Source of the DNA: JAUUSJ01 sp051880475
Lineage (GTDB): Bacteria; Bacillota; Clostridia; Lachnospirales; Lachnospiraceae
Reading direction: 5' to 3'
DNA length: 16,075 bases
NCBI GenBank assembly: GCA_051880475.1
Contig: JBJEOA010000015.1
Span: 1 to 16,075, forward strand
Position numbers and translations under genes: made by a program. How positions within the stretch are numbered: position 1 is the first letter of the stretch; each line of letters opens with the position of its first letter. The notes below the pieces were generated by a model. That model was not told the DNA's origin. It ran no database searches and worked only from the letters and a program-made list of their open reading frames with translations. Positions 6,668 through 14,689 of the stretch are shown piece after piece.

Positions 6668-8596
6668 ATGAGTTCAAATAAAAAAAGTGAACAAGAATAT
6701 GGGGCGGATCAGATCCAAGTTTTAGAGGGATTGGAGCCTGTCAGAAAAAGACCTGGTATGTATATTGGAAGCACCTCTGAGAGAGGATTACATCACTTGG
6801 TTTACGAAATAGTGGATAATGCGGTAGACGAAGCGTTAGCTGGTTTTTGTGATACGATAGATGTGACAATTAATCCAAATAACTCTGTTACTGTAAGAGA
6901 TAATGGACGAGGAATTCCGGTGGGAATTAATCAACAAAAGGGAATTCCGGCAGCTGAGATGGTATTTACAATTTTGCATGCAGGCGGAAAGTTTGGCGGT
7001 GGAGGCTACAAAGTATCTGGTGGACTTCACGGAGTTGGAGCCTCTGTTGTTAATGCGCTCTCAAACTGGTTAGAGGTGGATATTGCAAGAGATGGACTAA
7101 TTTATCATCAAAGATACGAGAGAGGTGTTGTAAAGTGTCCGCTCTCTGTTGTCGGCAAAACAAAAAAGAGAGGAACGAAGGTGACATTTCTTCCAGATGA
7201 CACAATTTTTGAAACGACAATTTTTGACTATAATACATTAAAAACTCGTCTTCGAGAGATGGCATTTTTGACAAAGAATTTAAAAATTGTTTTAAAGGAT
7301 AAGAGAGAAGAAACTGAGAAAATCAATACGTTCCACTATGAGGGAGGTATTAAGGAGTACGTTGAGTACCTTAATAAGAGCAAGGACCCTCTCTATGAGA
7401 ATATCATTTATTGTGAGGGAGAAAAGGGCGATATCCATGTAGAAGTTGCCCTGCAGCATACAAATTCTTTTCAGGAGGGCATGTATAGCTTTGTAAATAA
7501 TATAACAACCCCAGAGGGAGGAACTCACTTATCAGGCTTTAAATCTGCCCTCACAAAGACATTAAATGATTATGCGAGAGCAAACCGTTTATTAAAAGAT
7601 AGTGAGCCAAGCCTAACTGGAGAGGATTATCGAGAAGGTTTAGTTGCCATTGTTAGTATTAAAATACCAGAGCCTCAGTTTGAGGGACAGACAAAACAAA
7701 AATTAGGAAATAGCGAGGCAAGGGGAGCTGTTGAGAGTATTGTGTCAGAACAGCTTACGTATTTTCTTGAGCAAAACCCTGCTATTGCTAAGCTTATATG
7801 TGATAAGGCAATCTTGGCGGCCCGTGCAAGAGATGCCGCAAGAAAAGCGAAGGATTTGACAAGAAGAAAAACAGCTCTTGAAGGTACTAGTCTTCCAGGA
7901 AAATTAGCTGATTGCTCCGATAAGAATCCGGAAAATTGCGAAATTTACATTGTAGAGGGAGATTCTGCTGGTGGTTCTGCAAAGACAGCTAGGTCTAGGG
8001 CAAACCAGGCTATTTTGCCTCTTCGCGGTAAGATTTTGAATGTAGAAAAAAGTCGTATGGATAAAATTTTAGGAAATGCGGAAATTCGAGCTATGATTAC
8101 TGCATTTGGCACAGGAATTCAAGAGGATTTTGACATTTCTAAGCTAAGATATCATAAAATTATTATTATGACAGATGCGGATGTCGATGGTGCTCATATT
8201 TCCACGTTATTATTGACATTTTTCTATCGCTTTATGCCTCAATTGATTGAAAAAGGATATGTATATTTGGCTCAGCCTCCTCTTTACAAAGTTGAGAAAA
8301 ATAAAAAAGTATGGTACGCGTATAGTGATGAGGAATTAAATCGAATTTTGACAGAAATTGGAAGAGATGGAAACAATAAAATCCAGCGCTATAAAGGACT
8401 TGGAGAGATGGATGCAGAGCAGCTTTGGGAGACGACGATGGACCCAGAGAGACGTATTTTACTTAAAGTGAATGTAGATAAAGAGATGGCATCTGAGCTT
8501 GATGTTACTTTTGATACATTAATGGGAGATAAGGTCGAACCTAGAAGAGAATTCATCGAGGCAAACGCAAAATATGTACAAAATTTAGATGTCTAA
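6668..8596 (+). CDS. gyrB: DNA gyrase subunit B
   Basis: ATPase and TOPRIM subunit (642 aa) of gyrase, which introduces negative supercoils as A2B2 with GyrA. The GHKL ATPase domain carries the catalytic Glu47 and Mg-binding Asn51 in YEIVDNAVDEAL, then VRDNGRGIPVG (77-86) and GGLHGVGASVVNAL (118-131). The TOPRIM domain carries EGDSAGG (430-436) and DADVDGAH (503-510), which bind the catalytic Mg. The C-terminus has RYKGLGEMDAEQLWETTM. The length lacks the large insertion of proteobacterial GyrB, as expected for Firmicutes. A strong AGGAGG site (6655-6660) defines the ATG. gyrA begins 16 bases after the stop, so the two are co-expressed. Confidence 0.98.
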   Translation: MSSNKKSEQEYGADQIQVLEGLEPVRKRPGMYIGSTSERGLHHLVYEIVDNAVDEALAGFCDTIDVTINPNNSVTVRDNGRGIPVGINQQKGIPAAEMVFTILHAGGKFGGGGYKVSGGLHGVGASVVNALSNWLEVDIARDGLIYHQRYERGVVKCPLSVVGKTKKRGTKVTFLPDDTIFETTIFDYNTLKTRLREMAFLTKNLKIVLKDKREETEKINTFHYEGGIKEYVEYLNKSKDPLYENIIYCEGEKGDIHVEVALQHTNSFQEGMYSFVNNITTPEGGTHLSGFKSALTKTLNDYARANRLLKDSEPSLTGEDYREGLVAIVSIKIPEPQFEGQTKQKLGNSEARGAVESIVSEQLTYFLEQNPAIAKLICDKAILAARARDAARKAKDLTRRKTALEGTSLPGKLADCSDKNPENCEIYIVEGDSAGGSAKTARSRANQAILPLRGKILNVEKSRMDKILGNAEIRAMITAFGTGIQEDFDISKLRYHKIIIMTDADVDGAHISTLLLTFFYRFMPQLIEKGYVYLAQPPLYKVEKNKKVWYAYSDEELNRILTEIGRDGNNKIQRYKGLGEMDAEQLWETTMDPERRILLKVNVDKEMASELDVTFDTLMGDKVEPRREFIEANAKYVQNLDV

Positions 8597-8612
8597 AAAT
8601 GGAGGAACCAGT

Positions 8613-11141
8613 ATGGATGAGAGCAATATTTTTGATAAAGTTCATGAGATAGACTTGAAAAAAACGATGGAAAAATCTTATATTGATTATGCCATGAGTG
8701 TAATTGTATCGAGAGCTCTTCCAGATGTAAGAGATGGTCTAAAACCTGTACAGAGAAGAATTCTGTATGCAATGATTGAATTAAATAACGGTCCCGACAA
8801 GCCACATAGAAAATGTGCCCGTATTGTCGGTGATACGATGGGTAAATATCACCCACACGGTGATAGCTCTATCTATGGAGCATTAGTCAACTTAGCACAA
8901 GATTGGTCTACGAGATATCCGCTTGTCGATGGACATGGAAACTTTGGCTCAGTGGACGGTGACGGTGCCGCTGCCATGCGTTATACAGAGGCGAGACTAA
9001 GCAAAATTTCTATGGAGATGACTGCTGATATTAATAAAAATACCGTAGATTTTATGCCTAATTTTGACGAGACAGAGAAAGAACCTGCGGTGCTTCCGTC
9101 AAGATTTCCAAATTTACTTGTAAATGGAGCACAGGGAATTGCTGTTGGTATGGCTACCAATATTCCTCCTCATAATTTAGGCGAAGTTATTGATGCAGTT
9201 GTGACAATTATCGACAATAAAGTGGAGGAAGATAGAGATACCGATATTGACGAAATTTTGGAAGTAGTAAAAGGACCAGATTTTCCAACTGGAGCTACTA
9301 TTTTAGGAAAATCTGGAATCGAGAGTGCATACCGCACAGGGCGAGGAAAAATTCGTGTGCGTGCTGTGTCTGAGATTGAACCAATGAAAAATGGCAAGCA
9401 AAGAATTGTCGTTACAGAGCTTCCGTATATGGTAAATAAAGCAAGATTGATTGAAAAAATTGCGGAGCTTGTAAAAGATAAAAAAGTAGAGGGAATTACG
9501 GACCTTCGAGATGAGTCAGACCGTCAGGGTATGAGAATTTGTATTGAGCTTAAAAAAGATGTCAATGCGAATGTATTGCTAAATCGTCTCTATAAGCATA
9601 CACAGCTCCAAGATACATTTGGAGTAAATATGATTGCTCTTGTAAATAATGAGCCTAAAGTATTAAATTTACAACAAATGTTAGTTTATTACTTAGACCA
9701 TCAAAAAGACGTTATCACAAGAAGAACAAAGTATGAACTTAATAAAGCTCAAGAAAGAGCTCATATTTTGGAGGGCTTATTAACTGCACTCGACCATATT
9801 GATGAGGTGATTTCCATTATTCGTTCCTCTGAGAATGTGGCTGCTGCTAAGGGAAAATTGACAGAACAATATGAATTGTCTGATTATCAGGCACAGGCGA
9901 TTGTTGATATGCGTCTTAGAGCATTGACAGGCTTAGAGAGAGAAAAATTAGAGAACGAGTATAATGAGCTTGAAAAATTAATCGCAGATTTAAAAGAAAT
10001 TTTGGCAGATGAGAAAGTATTACTTAATGTTATCCGCAAGGAAATTTTAATAATTAAAGATAAATATGCAGATGAGAGAAGAACACATATTGGCTTTGAC
10101 GCAGAAGATTTGTCAGCAGAAGATTTGATTCCTAGAACAAGCACAGTCATTGCTATGACGAAACTAGGCTATATTAAGAGAATGACACCAGATAATTTTA
10201 AGCGTCAAAATAGAGGTGGTAAGGGAATTAAGGGAATGCAGCCGATAGATGAAGATTTTATCGAAGATCTTTTAATGACGACGACGCATCATTATCTTTT
10301 CTTCTTCACAAATAACGGTAAAGTATATCGCCTAAAAGCATATGAGATTCAAGAGTCAGGCCGTACTTCAAGAGGACAGGCAATTGTAAATCTTTTACAA
10401 TTACAGTCTGGAGAGAAGATTACAGCGATTATTCCAATTCGCGAATACAAAGAGGGACAGTATCTTTGTATGGCAACGAAAAATGGTATCGTAAAGAAAA
10501 CTTCCATTGATGAGTATAGAAATATTAGAAAACATGGTTTAGCTGCGATTAACCTAAGAGATGGAGATGAGCTAATTGAGGTTAAGACGACAGATTCCAC
10601 GAAAGAAATTTTCTTAGTGACAAAGCATGGTCAATGTATTCGTTTCCACGAAAATGATATCAGGGAAACTGGGCGTGTCTCTATGGGTGTAATTGGCATG
10701 AATTTAGCAGACGGAGATGAGGTTGTCGGTATGCAACTTAATACTCAGGGAAATCAGCTTTTGATTGTTTCTGAAAAAGGAATGGGCAAGAGAACAGATA
10801 TGAATGAATTTTCTATACAAAGAAGAGGTGGAAAGGGCGTTCGCTGTTATAAAATGTCCGAAAAGAGTGGATATGTTGTCGGTGTGAAAGCGGTAGAAAA
10901 TGATAGTGAAATTATGATGATTACGACAGAGGGAATTGTCATTCGTATGAAGGTTGACACTATTTCTGAGCAAGGAAGAAGTGCAACTGGAGTAAAATTA
11001 ATTAATATTGATTTAGACAGTGATGTCAAAGTGGCAAGTATCGCTAAAGTGAGAGACAGTGAAGTTGCAAAGGCAGATGCGGAGCAGGCGGAAAATGAGA
11101 TAGAGAATCTTGAAGTCGAATTTAAGCCTGAAGAAGTTTAA
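8613..11141 (+). CDS. gyrA: DNA gyrase subunit A
   Basis: DNA cleavage and wrapping subunit of gyrase (842 aa). The catalytic tyrosine is Tyr124 in AAAMRYTEARL. The winged-helix region holds YHPHGDSSIYGALVNLAQ. The C-terminal wrapping domain starts after about residue 500 and contains two GyrA-box-like motifs, QNRGGKG early and QRRGGKG late. It ends in an acidic tail. The ATG at 8613 is chosen because GGAGG (8601-8605) lies 7 bases upstream; an in-frame ATG at 8589 would overlap gyrB and has no site. The quinolone-region residue matching E. coli Ser83 is Ser85, but the one matching Asp87 is Gly89. A motif of this type identifies it as gyrase rather than topoisomerase IV. Confidence 0.97.
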   Translation: MDESNIFDKVHEIDLKKTMEKSYIDYAMSVIVSRALPDVRDGLKPVQRRILYAMIELNNGPDKPHRKCARIVGDTMGKYHPHGDSSIYGALVNLAQDWSTRYPLVDGHGNFGSVDGDGAAAMRYTEARLSKISMEMTADINKNTVDFMPNFDETEKEPAVLPSRFPNLLVNGAQGIAVGMATNIPPHNLGEVIDAVVTIIDNKVEEDRDTDIDEILEVVKGPDFPTGATILGKSGIESAYRTGRGKIRVRAVSEIEPMKNGKQRIVVTELPYMVNKARLIEKIAELVKDKKVEGITDLRDESDRQGMRICIELKKDVNANVLLNRLYKHTQLQDTFGVNMIALVNNEPKVLNLQQMLVYYLDHQKDVITRRTKYELNKAQERAHILEGLLTALDHIDEVISIIRSSENVAAAKGKLTEQYELSDYQAQAIVDMRLRALTGLEREKLENEYNELEKLIADLKEILADEKVLLNVIRKEILIIKDKYADERRTHIGFDAEDLSAEDLIPRTSTVIAMTKLGYIKRMTPDNFKRQNRGGKGIKGMQPIDEDFIEDLLMTTTHHYLFFFTNNGKVYRLKAYEIQESGRTSRGQAIVNLLQLQSGEKITAIIPIREYKEGQYLCMATKNGIVKKTSIDEYRNIRKHGLAAINLRDGDELIEVKTTDSTKEIFLVTKHGQCIRFHENDIRETGRVSMGVIGMNLADGDEVVGMQLNTQGNQLLIVSEKGMGKRTDMNEFSIQRRGGKGVRCYKMSEKSGYVVGVKAVENDSEIMMITTEGIVIRMKVDTISEQGRSATGVKLINIDLDSDVKVASIAKVRDSEVAKADAEQAENEIENLEVEFKPEEV

Positions 11142-11192
11142 TTTCAAGTGAGAAAAAATAAAAAGATTTTAGGAGTATAAAAACAAAACGGG

Positions 11193-11233
11193 AGGGGCGA
11201 GCAAAATAATAAAAATATTTTGTATCAGCCCCT
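11193..11233 (+). promoter_or_regulatory. Two-part hairpin in the gyrA-fumarase spacer
   Basis: AGGGGC (11193-11198) pairs with GCCCCT (11228-11233). Inside, CAAAATA (11202-11208) pairs with TATTTTG (11216-11222), leaving a 7-base loop and a small internal loop. No U-run follows, so this is not a standard terminator. It ends about 23 bases before the ribosome site of the fumarase alpha gene and may stabilise or control that message. Function unknown. Confidence 0.45.
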
Positions 11234-11268
11234 ATTAAATGATTTAGGATGCTAAAAAGGAGGAATTT

Positions 11269-12111
11269 ATGAGAGAGGTAAGTGCTTCAATAATTACGGA
11301 CAAAATTAAAGATATGTGCATTAGGGCGAATCATTTTTTGTCACCTGATATGGAAAATGCAATTCATAAAGCAGCGAAGGAAGAAAAGGGGGCTTTAGGA
11401 AAACAGATTTTGGCACAATTAGAAGAAAATATGAAAATTGCCGGCGAGGAAATGATTCCAATCTGCCAAGATACTGGTATGACGACAGTATTTTTTGAGC
11501 TTGGTCAGGAAGTACATATTGTTGACGGGGATTTAGAGTCAGCCATCAATGAGGGTGTTAGAAGAGGATATGTAGATGGATTTTTGAGAAAATCTGTTGT
11601 AAAAGACCCAATTCTTCGTGAAAATACAAAAGATAATACACCAGCTATTATTCACTATCAGATTGTTCCTGGAGATCAGATTAAAATTACAATTGCCCCA
11701 AAAGGATTTGGAAGTGAAAACATGAGCCGAGTTTTTATGCTAAAACCAGCAGATGGAATTGAGGGCGTAAAAAATGCTGTTTTGACTGCTGTAAAAGATG
11801 CAGGTCCAAATGCCTGCCCTCCTATGGTGGTTGGAGTTGGCATTGGAGGTAATTTTGAAAAATGTGCATGGATGGCGAAAAAAGCGTTGACAAGACAGGT
11901 AGGAAGCCATTCTGACACTCCTTATGTAAAGCAATTAGAAGAAGATTTACTAGAAGAAATCAATCAGCTTGGAATAGGACCTGGTGGTCTTGGAGGAAGT
12001 ACAACAGCTCTTGCTGTCAATATAGAAACCTATCCTACTCATATTGCGGGTATGCCAGTTGGAGTAAATATTTGTTGCCATGTAAATCGTCATATTACAG
12101 AAATCATATAG
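11269..12111 (+). CDS. Class I fumarate hydratase, alpha subunit (Fe-S)
   Basis: Alpha subunit (280 aa) of the two-subunit, iron-sulfur class I hydro-lyases (fumarase, or the related L-tartrate dehydratase), interconverting fumarate and malate in the cytoplasm. Seen: PICQDTGMTTVFFELGQ near residue 64, RENTKDNTPA near 118, ITIAPKGFGSENMSR near 141, CPPMVVGVGIGG at 183, and GVNICCHVNRH near the end. Cys66, Cys183 and Cys269 or Cys270 are the likely ligands of the oxygen-sensitive [4Fe-4S] cluster. A strong AGGAGG site precedes the ATG. The beta subunit starts 11 bases downstream. Sequence alone does not separate fumarase from tartrate dehydratase, but fumarase is the commoner activity in gut Clostridia. 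Confidence 0.92.
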   Translation: MREVSASIITDKIKDMCIRANHFLSPDMENAIHKAAKEEKGALGKQILAQLEENMKIAGEEMIPICQDTGMTTVFFELGQEVHIVDGDLESAINEGVRRGYVDGFLRKSVVKDPILRENTKDNTPAIIHYQIVPGDQIKITIAPKGFGSENMSRVFMLKPADGIEGVKNAVLTAVKDAGPNACPPMVVGVGIGGNFEKCAWMAKKALTRQVGSHSDTPYVKQLEEDLLEEINQLGIGPGGLGGSTTALAVNIETYPTHIAGMPVGVNICCHVNRHITEII

Positions 12112-12122
12112 GGGGAATTAGG

Positions 12123-12686
12123 ATGGAAAATTTACACATCAATGCGCCTTTTTTGCAGGAAGAATTAGAAAAACTAAAAGCAGGAGATTATGTATATATT
12201 TCAGGAACGATTTATACGGCGAGAGATGCAGCTCATAAGAGAATGTATGAATGTATTCAAGAAGGCAAAACTTTGCCTATTTCCCTAGAGGGAAATGCCA
12301 TTTATTATCTTGGACCAAGTCCGGCGAGAGAGGGACAGGTAATTGGTTCTGCTGGACCTACAACGAGTAGTCGTATGGATAAATATACTCCTGATATGTT
12401 AGACCGCGGATTAAAGGGAATGATTGGAAAAGGAAAACGTTCTAGAGAGGTAATTGACGCCGTTATTCGCAATAAGGCAGTTTATTTTGCGGCAGTCGGA
12501 GGTGCAGGGGCACTCCTCTCAAAATGTATTAAGGAGTCGGAAGTAATTGCCTATGATGATTTGGGAACAGAGGCAATTCGAAAACTTCGCGTAGAAAATC
12601 TTCCAGTTATCGTAGTAATTGACAAAGATGGGAATAATTTATATGAGACGGCAATCGAAGAATTCAAGAGTCAGAATATGAATTAA
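12123..12686 (+). CDS. Class I fumarate hydratase, beta subunit
   Basis: Beta subunit (187 aa) matching the C-terminal half of one-chain class I fumarases. Seen: GDYVYISGTIYTARDAAHKR (about 20-39), whose Arg and His are conserved, then YLGPSPAREGQVIGSAGPTT, SSRMDKYTPDMLDRGLKGMI with GKGKRS, and VYFAAVGGAGALLSKCI. ATG 12123 is chosen over an earlier in-frame ATG at 12072, which overlaps the alpha gene; a G-rich ribosome site immediately precedes 12123. It forms the active enzyme with the upstream subunit, with substrate bound at their interface. The gene ends 98 bases before the convergent hydG and is followed by the DnaA-box hairpin, which probably terminates its transcript. Confidence 0.92.
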   Translation: MENLHINAPFLQEELEKLKAGDYVYISGTIYTARDAAHKRMYECIQEGKTLPISLEGNAIYYLGPSPAREGQVIGSAGPTTSSRMDKYTPDMLDRGLKGMIGKGKRSREVIDAVIRNKAVYFAAVGGAGALLSKCIKESEVIAYDDLGTEAIRKLRVENLPVIVVIDKDGNNLYETAIEEFKSQNMN

Positions 12687-12709
12687 AGTAAAAATCCACA
12701 AAAAATAGA

Positions 12710-12784
12710 GAAAAAAGAAAAGTTATCCACAATATGTAGTAGTTATCCACAATATCCACACAATATTGTGGATAACTTATTTAT
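12710..12784. terminator. Probable bidirectional terminator built from DnaA boxes
   Basis: AGTTATCCACAATAT occurs twice (12721-12735 and 12741-12755) and its complement once (12763-12777). Rightward, the inner copy forms a 15-bp stem with a 7-base loop followed by U-rich TATTTATTTA, after fumarase. Leftward, the outer copy can form a 15-bp stem with a 27-base loop followed by TTTTCTTTTTTCTC, after hydG. The sequence relations are exact; termination is inferred. Confidence 0.6.
12723..12775. other. Remote DnaA-box cluster between fumarase and hydG
   Basis: Three perfect DnaA boxes in 53 bases: forward 12723-12731, forward 12743-12751, and reverse 12767-12775. A one-mismatch box (ATATCCACA, 12752-12760) abuts the second, exactly as at 4082-4099 in the origin; the 20 bases at 12741-12760 equal those at 4080-4099. 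There is no GC patch and no CTA-trio run, so this is unlikely to be an origin itself. It resembles the DnaA-box clusters known outside oriC in B. subtilis, which titrate DnaA. Confidence 0.85.
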
Positions 12785-14203
12785 TTAGAAGCGGAAATCT
12801 CTCACTCCAGATTCAATATCAACTAAGTTTTGTTTTGCTCTTTCTTTTACTTTAGGGTTTGTAACCTTCTCAATCTCTTTTGCGATGATTGCCTCACCTT
12901 TTGCCTTTACCTCAGGGGAAGCGTAATCTTCAAGGTATTCCTTTAAAGTCATAAGAGCATTTGGATGGCAGCAGTTTGCAATCTGACCAGATTTTACAAG
13001 AGACATAAATCTATCTCCGGTACGTCCCTCGCGATAACATGCAGTACAAAAACTTGGAATATGTCCTAAATCTAAGAGCCATCCGATAATTTCATCTAAG
13101 GTTCTAGTATCACTTCTGTCAAACTGTGCGGAGTTATCTTCTGGAAGTTCTGGGACAGCATATCCACCAACACTTGTGGAAGAAGCACCGCTAATCTGAG
13201 AAACACCAAGTTTTAATACTTTTTCTCTTGATTTTTGAGATTCTCTTGTGGACACAATAAGTCCGGTGTAAGGAACTGCAACACGGAGTACAGCAACAAT
13301 TTTTGCAAAAATATCATCAGAAATACTATTTTGGAATTCTGTTGGGTCGATATCATCAGCTGGACAGATTCTAGGAACACTGATTGTATGAGGTCCGACT
13401 CCGAATCTAGCCTCTAAATGTTCTGCATGCATTAAAATACCACAAAAATCATAGCGATACATATTAAGTCCAAATAAAACTCCACATCCTACATCATCAA
13501 TTCCACCTTCCATAGCGCGGTCCATCGCCTCTGTATGGTAAGCATAATCGCTCTTTGGTCCAGTTGGGTGAAGTTCTTCATAAGCTTTTTTATTATAAGT
13601 TTCCTGGAATAAAATATAAGTTCCAATTCCAGCTTCTTTCAATCTTCTATAATTTTCGACTGTAGTAGCTGCGATATTGACATTTACACGGCGGATAGCT
13701 CCATTTTTATGTTTAATGCTGTAAATTGTCTTAATACTCTCAAGAACATAGTCGATGGAAGCCATAGTTGGATGTTCTCCCGTTTCGAGAGCAAGTCTCT
13801 TATGTCCCATATCTTGAAGAGCGATAACTTCTTGCTTAATTTCTTCCTGAGATAATTTTTTTCTTCTGATATTTTTATTTTTATAGTGGTAAGGACAGTA
13901 GGTACATCCGTTAATGCAATAATTGGATAAATAAAGTGGGGCAAACATAACGATACGGTTGCCGTAAAACTTTTCTTTAATTTCCATCGCAAGGTCATAA
14001 ATTTTTTGGTTTAAGTCTTCCTCTTCACAGACAAGAAGAAGAGATGCCTCTCTGTGTGAGAGTCCTTTTAAGTTTCTAGCTTTTTCAATAATGGAATCGA
14101 TTAATTCGCGATTATTTTTGTTTTCATCTGCAAATGCGAGGGAGGCTTTTATCTCCTCATCATCGATAAATTCTTCAGCAATTTTTGATTTTGGATCGTA
14201 CAT
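12785..14203 (-). CDS. hydG: [FeFe]-hydrogenase maturase HydG
   Basis: Radical SAM tyrosine lyase (472 aa) that splits tyrosine to provide CO and cyanide, as an iron synthon, for the hydrogenase H-cluster. Numbering from the ATG at 14203: the SAM-binding cluster is CX3CX2C (Cys96, Cys100, Cys103, in CINGCTYCPYH). The C-terminal domain has Cys386 and Cys389 (FCTACYREGRTGDRFM) and Cys412 (CCHPNALMTLKEYL) for the second cluster, matching the numbering I recall for the Clostridium acetobutylicum enzyme. GVLFGLNMYRYDF and VPRICPADDIDP are family motifs. An earlier in-frame ATG (14227) adds eight residues, but the GAGG site at 14213-14216 fits 14203. HydE, HydF and the hydrogenase are not in the window. 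It faces both fumarase and the replication fork. Confidence 0.96.
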   Translation of the reverse strand: MYDPKSKIAEEFIDDEEIKASLAFADENKNNRELIDSIIEKARNLKGLSHREASLLLVCEEEDLNQKIYDLAMEIKEKFYGNRIVMFAPLYLSNYCINGCTYCPYHYKNKNIRRKKLSQEEIKQEVIALQDMGHKRLALETGEHPTMASIDYVLESIKTIYSIKHKNGAIRRVNVNIAATTVENYRRLKEAGIGTYILFQETYNKKAYEELHPTGPKSDYAYHTEAMDRAMEGGIDDVGCGVLFGLNMYRYDFCGILMHAEHLEARFGVGPHTISVPRICPADDIDPTEFQNSISDDIFAKIVAVLRVAVPYTGLIVSTRESQKSREKVLKLGVSQISGASSTSVGGYAVPELPEDNSAQFDRSDTRTLDEIIGWLLDLGHIPSFCTACYREGRTGDRFMSLVKSGQIANCCHPNALMTLKEYLEDYASPEVKAKGEAIIAKEIEKVTNPKVKERAKQNLVDIESGVRDFRF

Positions 14204-14227
14204 AAATTTTTTCCTCTTTTCTTTCAT

Positions 14228-14295
14228 TTAATTTTTTAGCCATATCTTATGGAATTACATGATTTTGTAAAATCATATATTAGTTTAATATTTGA
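14228..14295 (-). other. Intercistronic spacer with two small hairpins
   Basis: The 68 bases between the TM1266-like gene and hydG hold ATGATTTT/AAAATCAT (14259-14266 with 14269-14276) and CCATA/TATGG (14240-14244 with 14248-14252). Neither is followed by a clear U-run in the direction of transcription. They may be processing or stability elements; read-through into hydG is expected. Confidence 0.4.
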
Positions 14296-14553
14296 TTAAG
14301 TTGTTATGGAATTTTTTGTCATCATTGCCTTTACGGAAATGCCAGAAATCTTTCCAATTTTTCCAGAAAGTGCACTGATTATTTTATCGGGTGCATCTAG
14401 GACAACAGAAATTATATTTACCTGTTTTTTCTCATAAGGTAATCCCATTCTGCCGATAATGTATTGGCTATATTGATGTAATAAATCATTAACTGGTTTT
14501 ACGCTAGCTTTATCTTCTACAATAATTCCTAAAATTGCAATTTTTGTTTCCAT
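14296..14553 (-). CDS. TM1266-family iron-only hydrogenase system regulator (putative)
   Basis: Small protein (85 aa) of the TM1266 family, an ACT/NikR-C-like fold found beside [FeFe]-hydrogenase maturation genes. Seen: KIAILGIIVED at the start, VNDLLHQYSQYIIGRMGLPY (about 21-40), and ISVVLDAPDKIISALSGKIGK, followed by ISVKAMM. This pattern is typical of the family and resembles a ligand-binding beta-alpha-beta-beta-alpha-beta domain. An AAGGAGG site precedes the ATG at 14553. No DNA-binding domain is visible, so it probably senses a ligand or acts through a partner. Its placement 92 bases before hydG on the same strand supports a shared transcript. The name reflects genome association more than experiment. 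Confidence 0.88.
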   Translation of the reverse strand: METKIAILGIIVEDKASVKPVNDLLHQYSQYIIGRMGLPYEKKQVNIISVVLDAPDKIISALSGKIGKISGISVKAMMTKNSITT

Positions 14554-14592
14554 AATTCCTCCTTCCCATCAAGAATAAAAAGAAAAAGCCAC

Positions 14593-14620
14593 TATATTAT
14601 CATCCCAAAAAGATAATATA
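14593..14620 (-). promoter_or_regulatory. AT-rich hairpin with T-tract upstream of the regulator gene
   Basis: TATATTATC (14593-14601) and GATAATATA (14612-14620) form a perfect 9-bp inverted repeat. Read leftward toward the regulator gene, it is followed after five bases by TTTTTCTTTTTATTC, so it could act as a weak attenuator 40 bases before the ATG. The stem has only one G-C pair, which weakens that reading. On the minus strand TGATAATAT within it also resembles an extended -10. Confidence 0.35.
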
Positions 14621-14652
14621 ATGACTTATAAGTACATCGTTATGTAGAAATG

Positions 14653-14685
14653 GAGAAAGTAAATAAATAAAACTTTCTCTTTTTC
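14653..14685 (+). terminator. Intrinsic-terminator-like hairpin, rightward
   Basis: GAGAAAGT (14653-14660) and ACTTTCTC (14672-14679) form an 8-bp stem with an 11-base loop, followed by TTTTTC on the plus strand. No plus-strand gene lies upstream before the fumarase terminator, so its substrate is unclear. It may end a small RNA or antisense transcript. On the other strand it would be a plain hairpin in the leader of the hydrogenase genes. Confidence 0.45.
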
Positions 14686-14689
14686 ATAT

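Noticed and set aside
8589..8612. Earlier gyrA start overlapping the gyrB end
   Set aside because: No ribosome site precedes it, whereas GGAGG lies 7 bases before the ATG at 8613.
14204..14227. Earlier hydG start adding eight residues
   Set aside because: The GAGG site lies within those codons and suits ATG 14203. The cysteine numbering from 14203 also matches known HydG.
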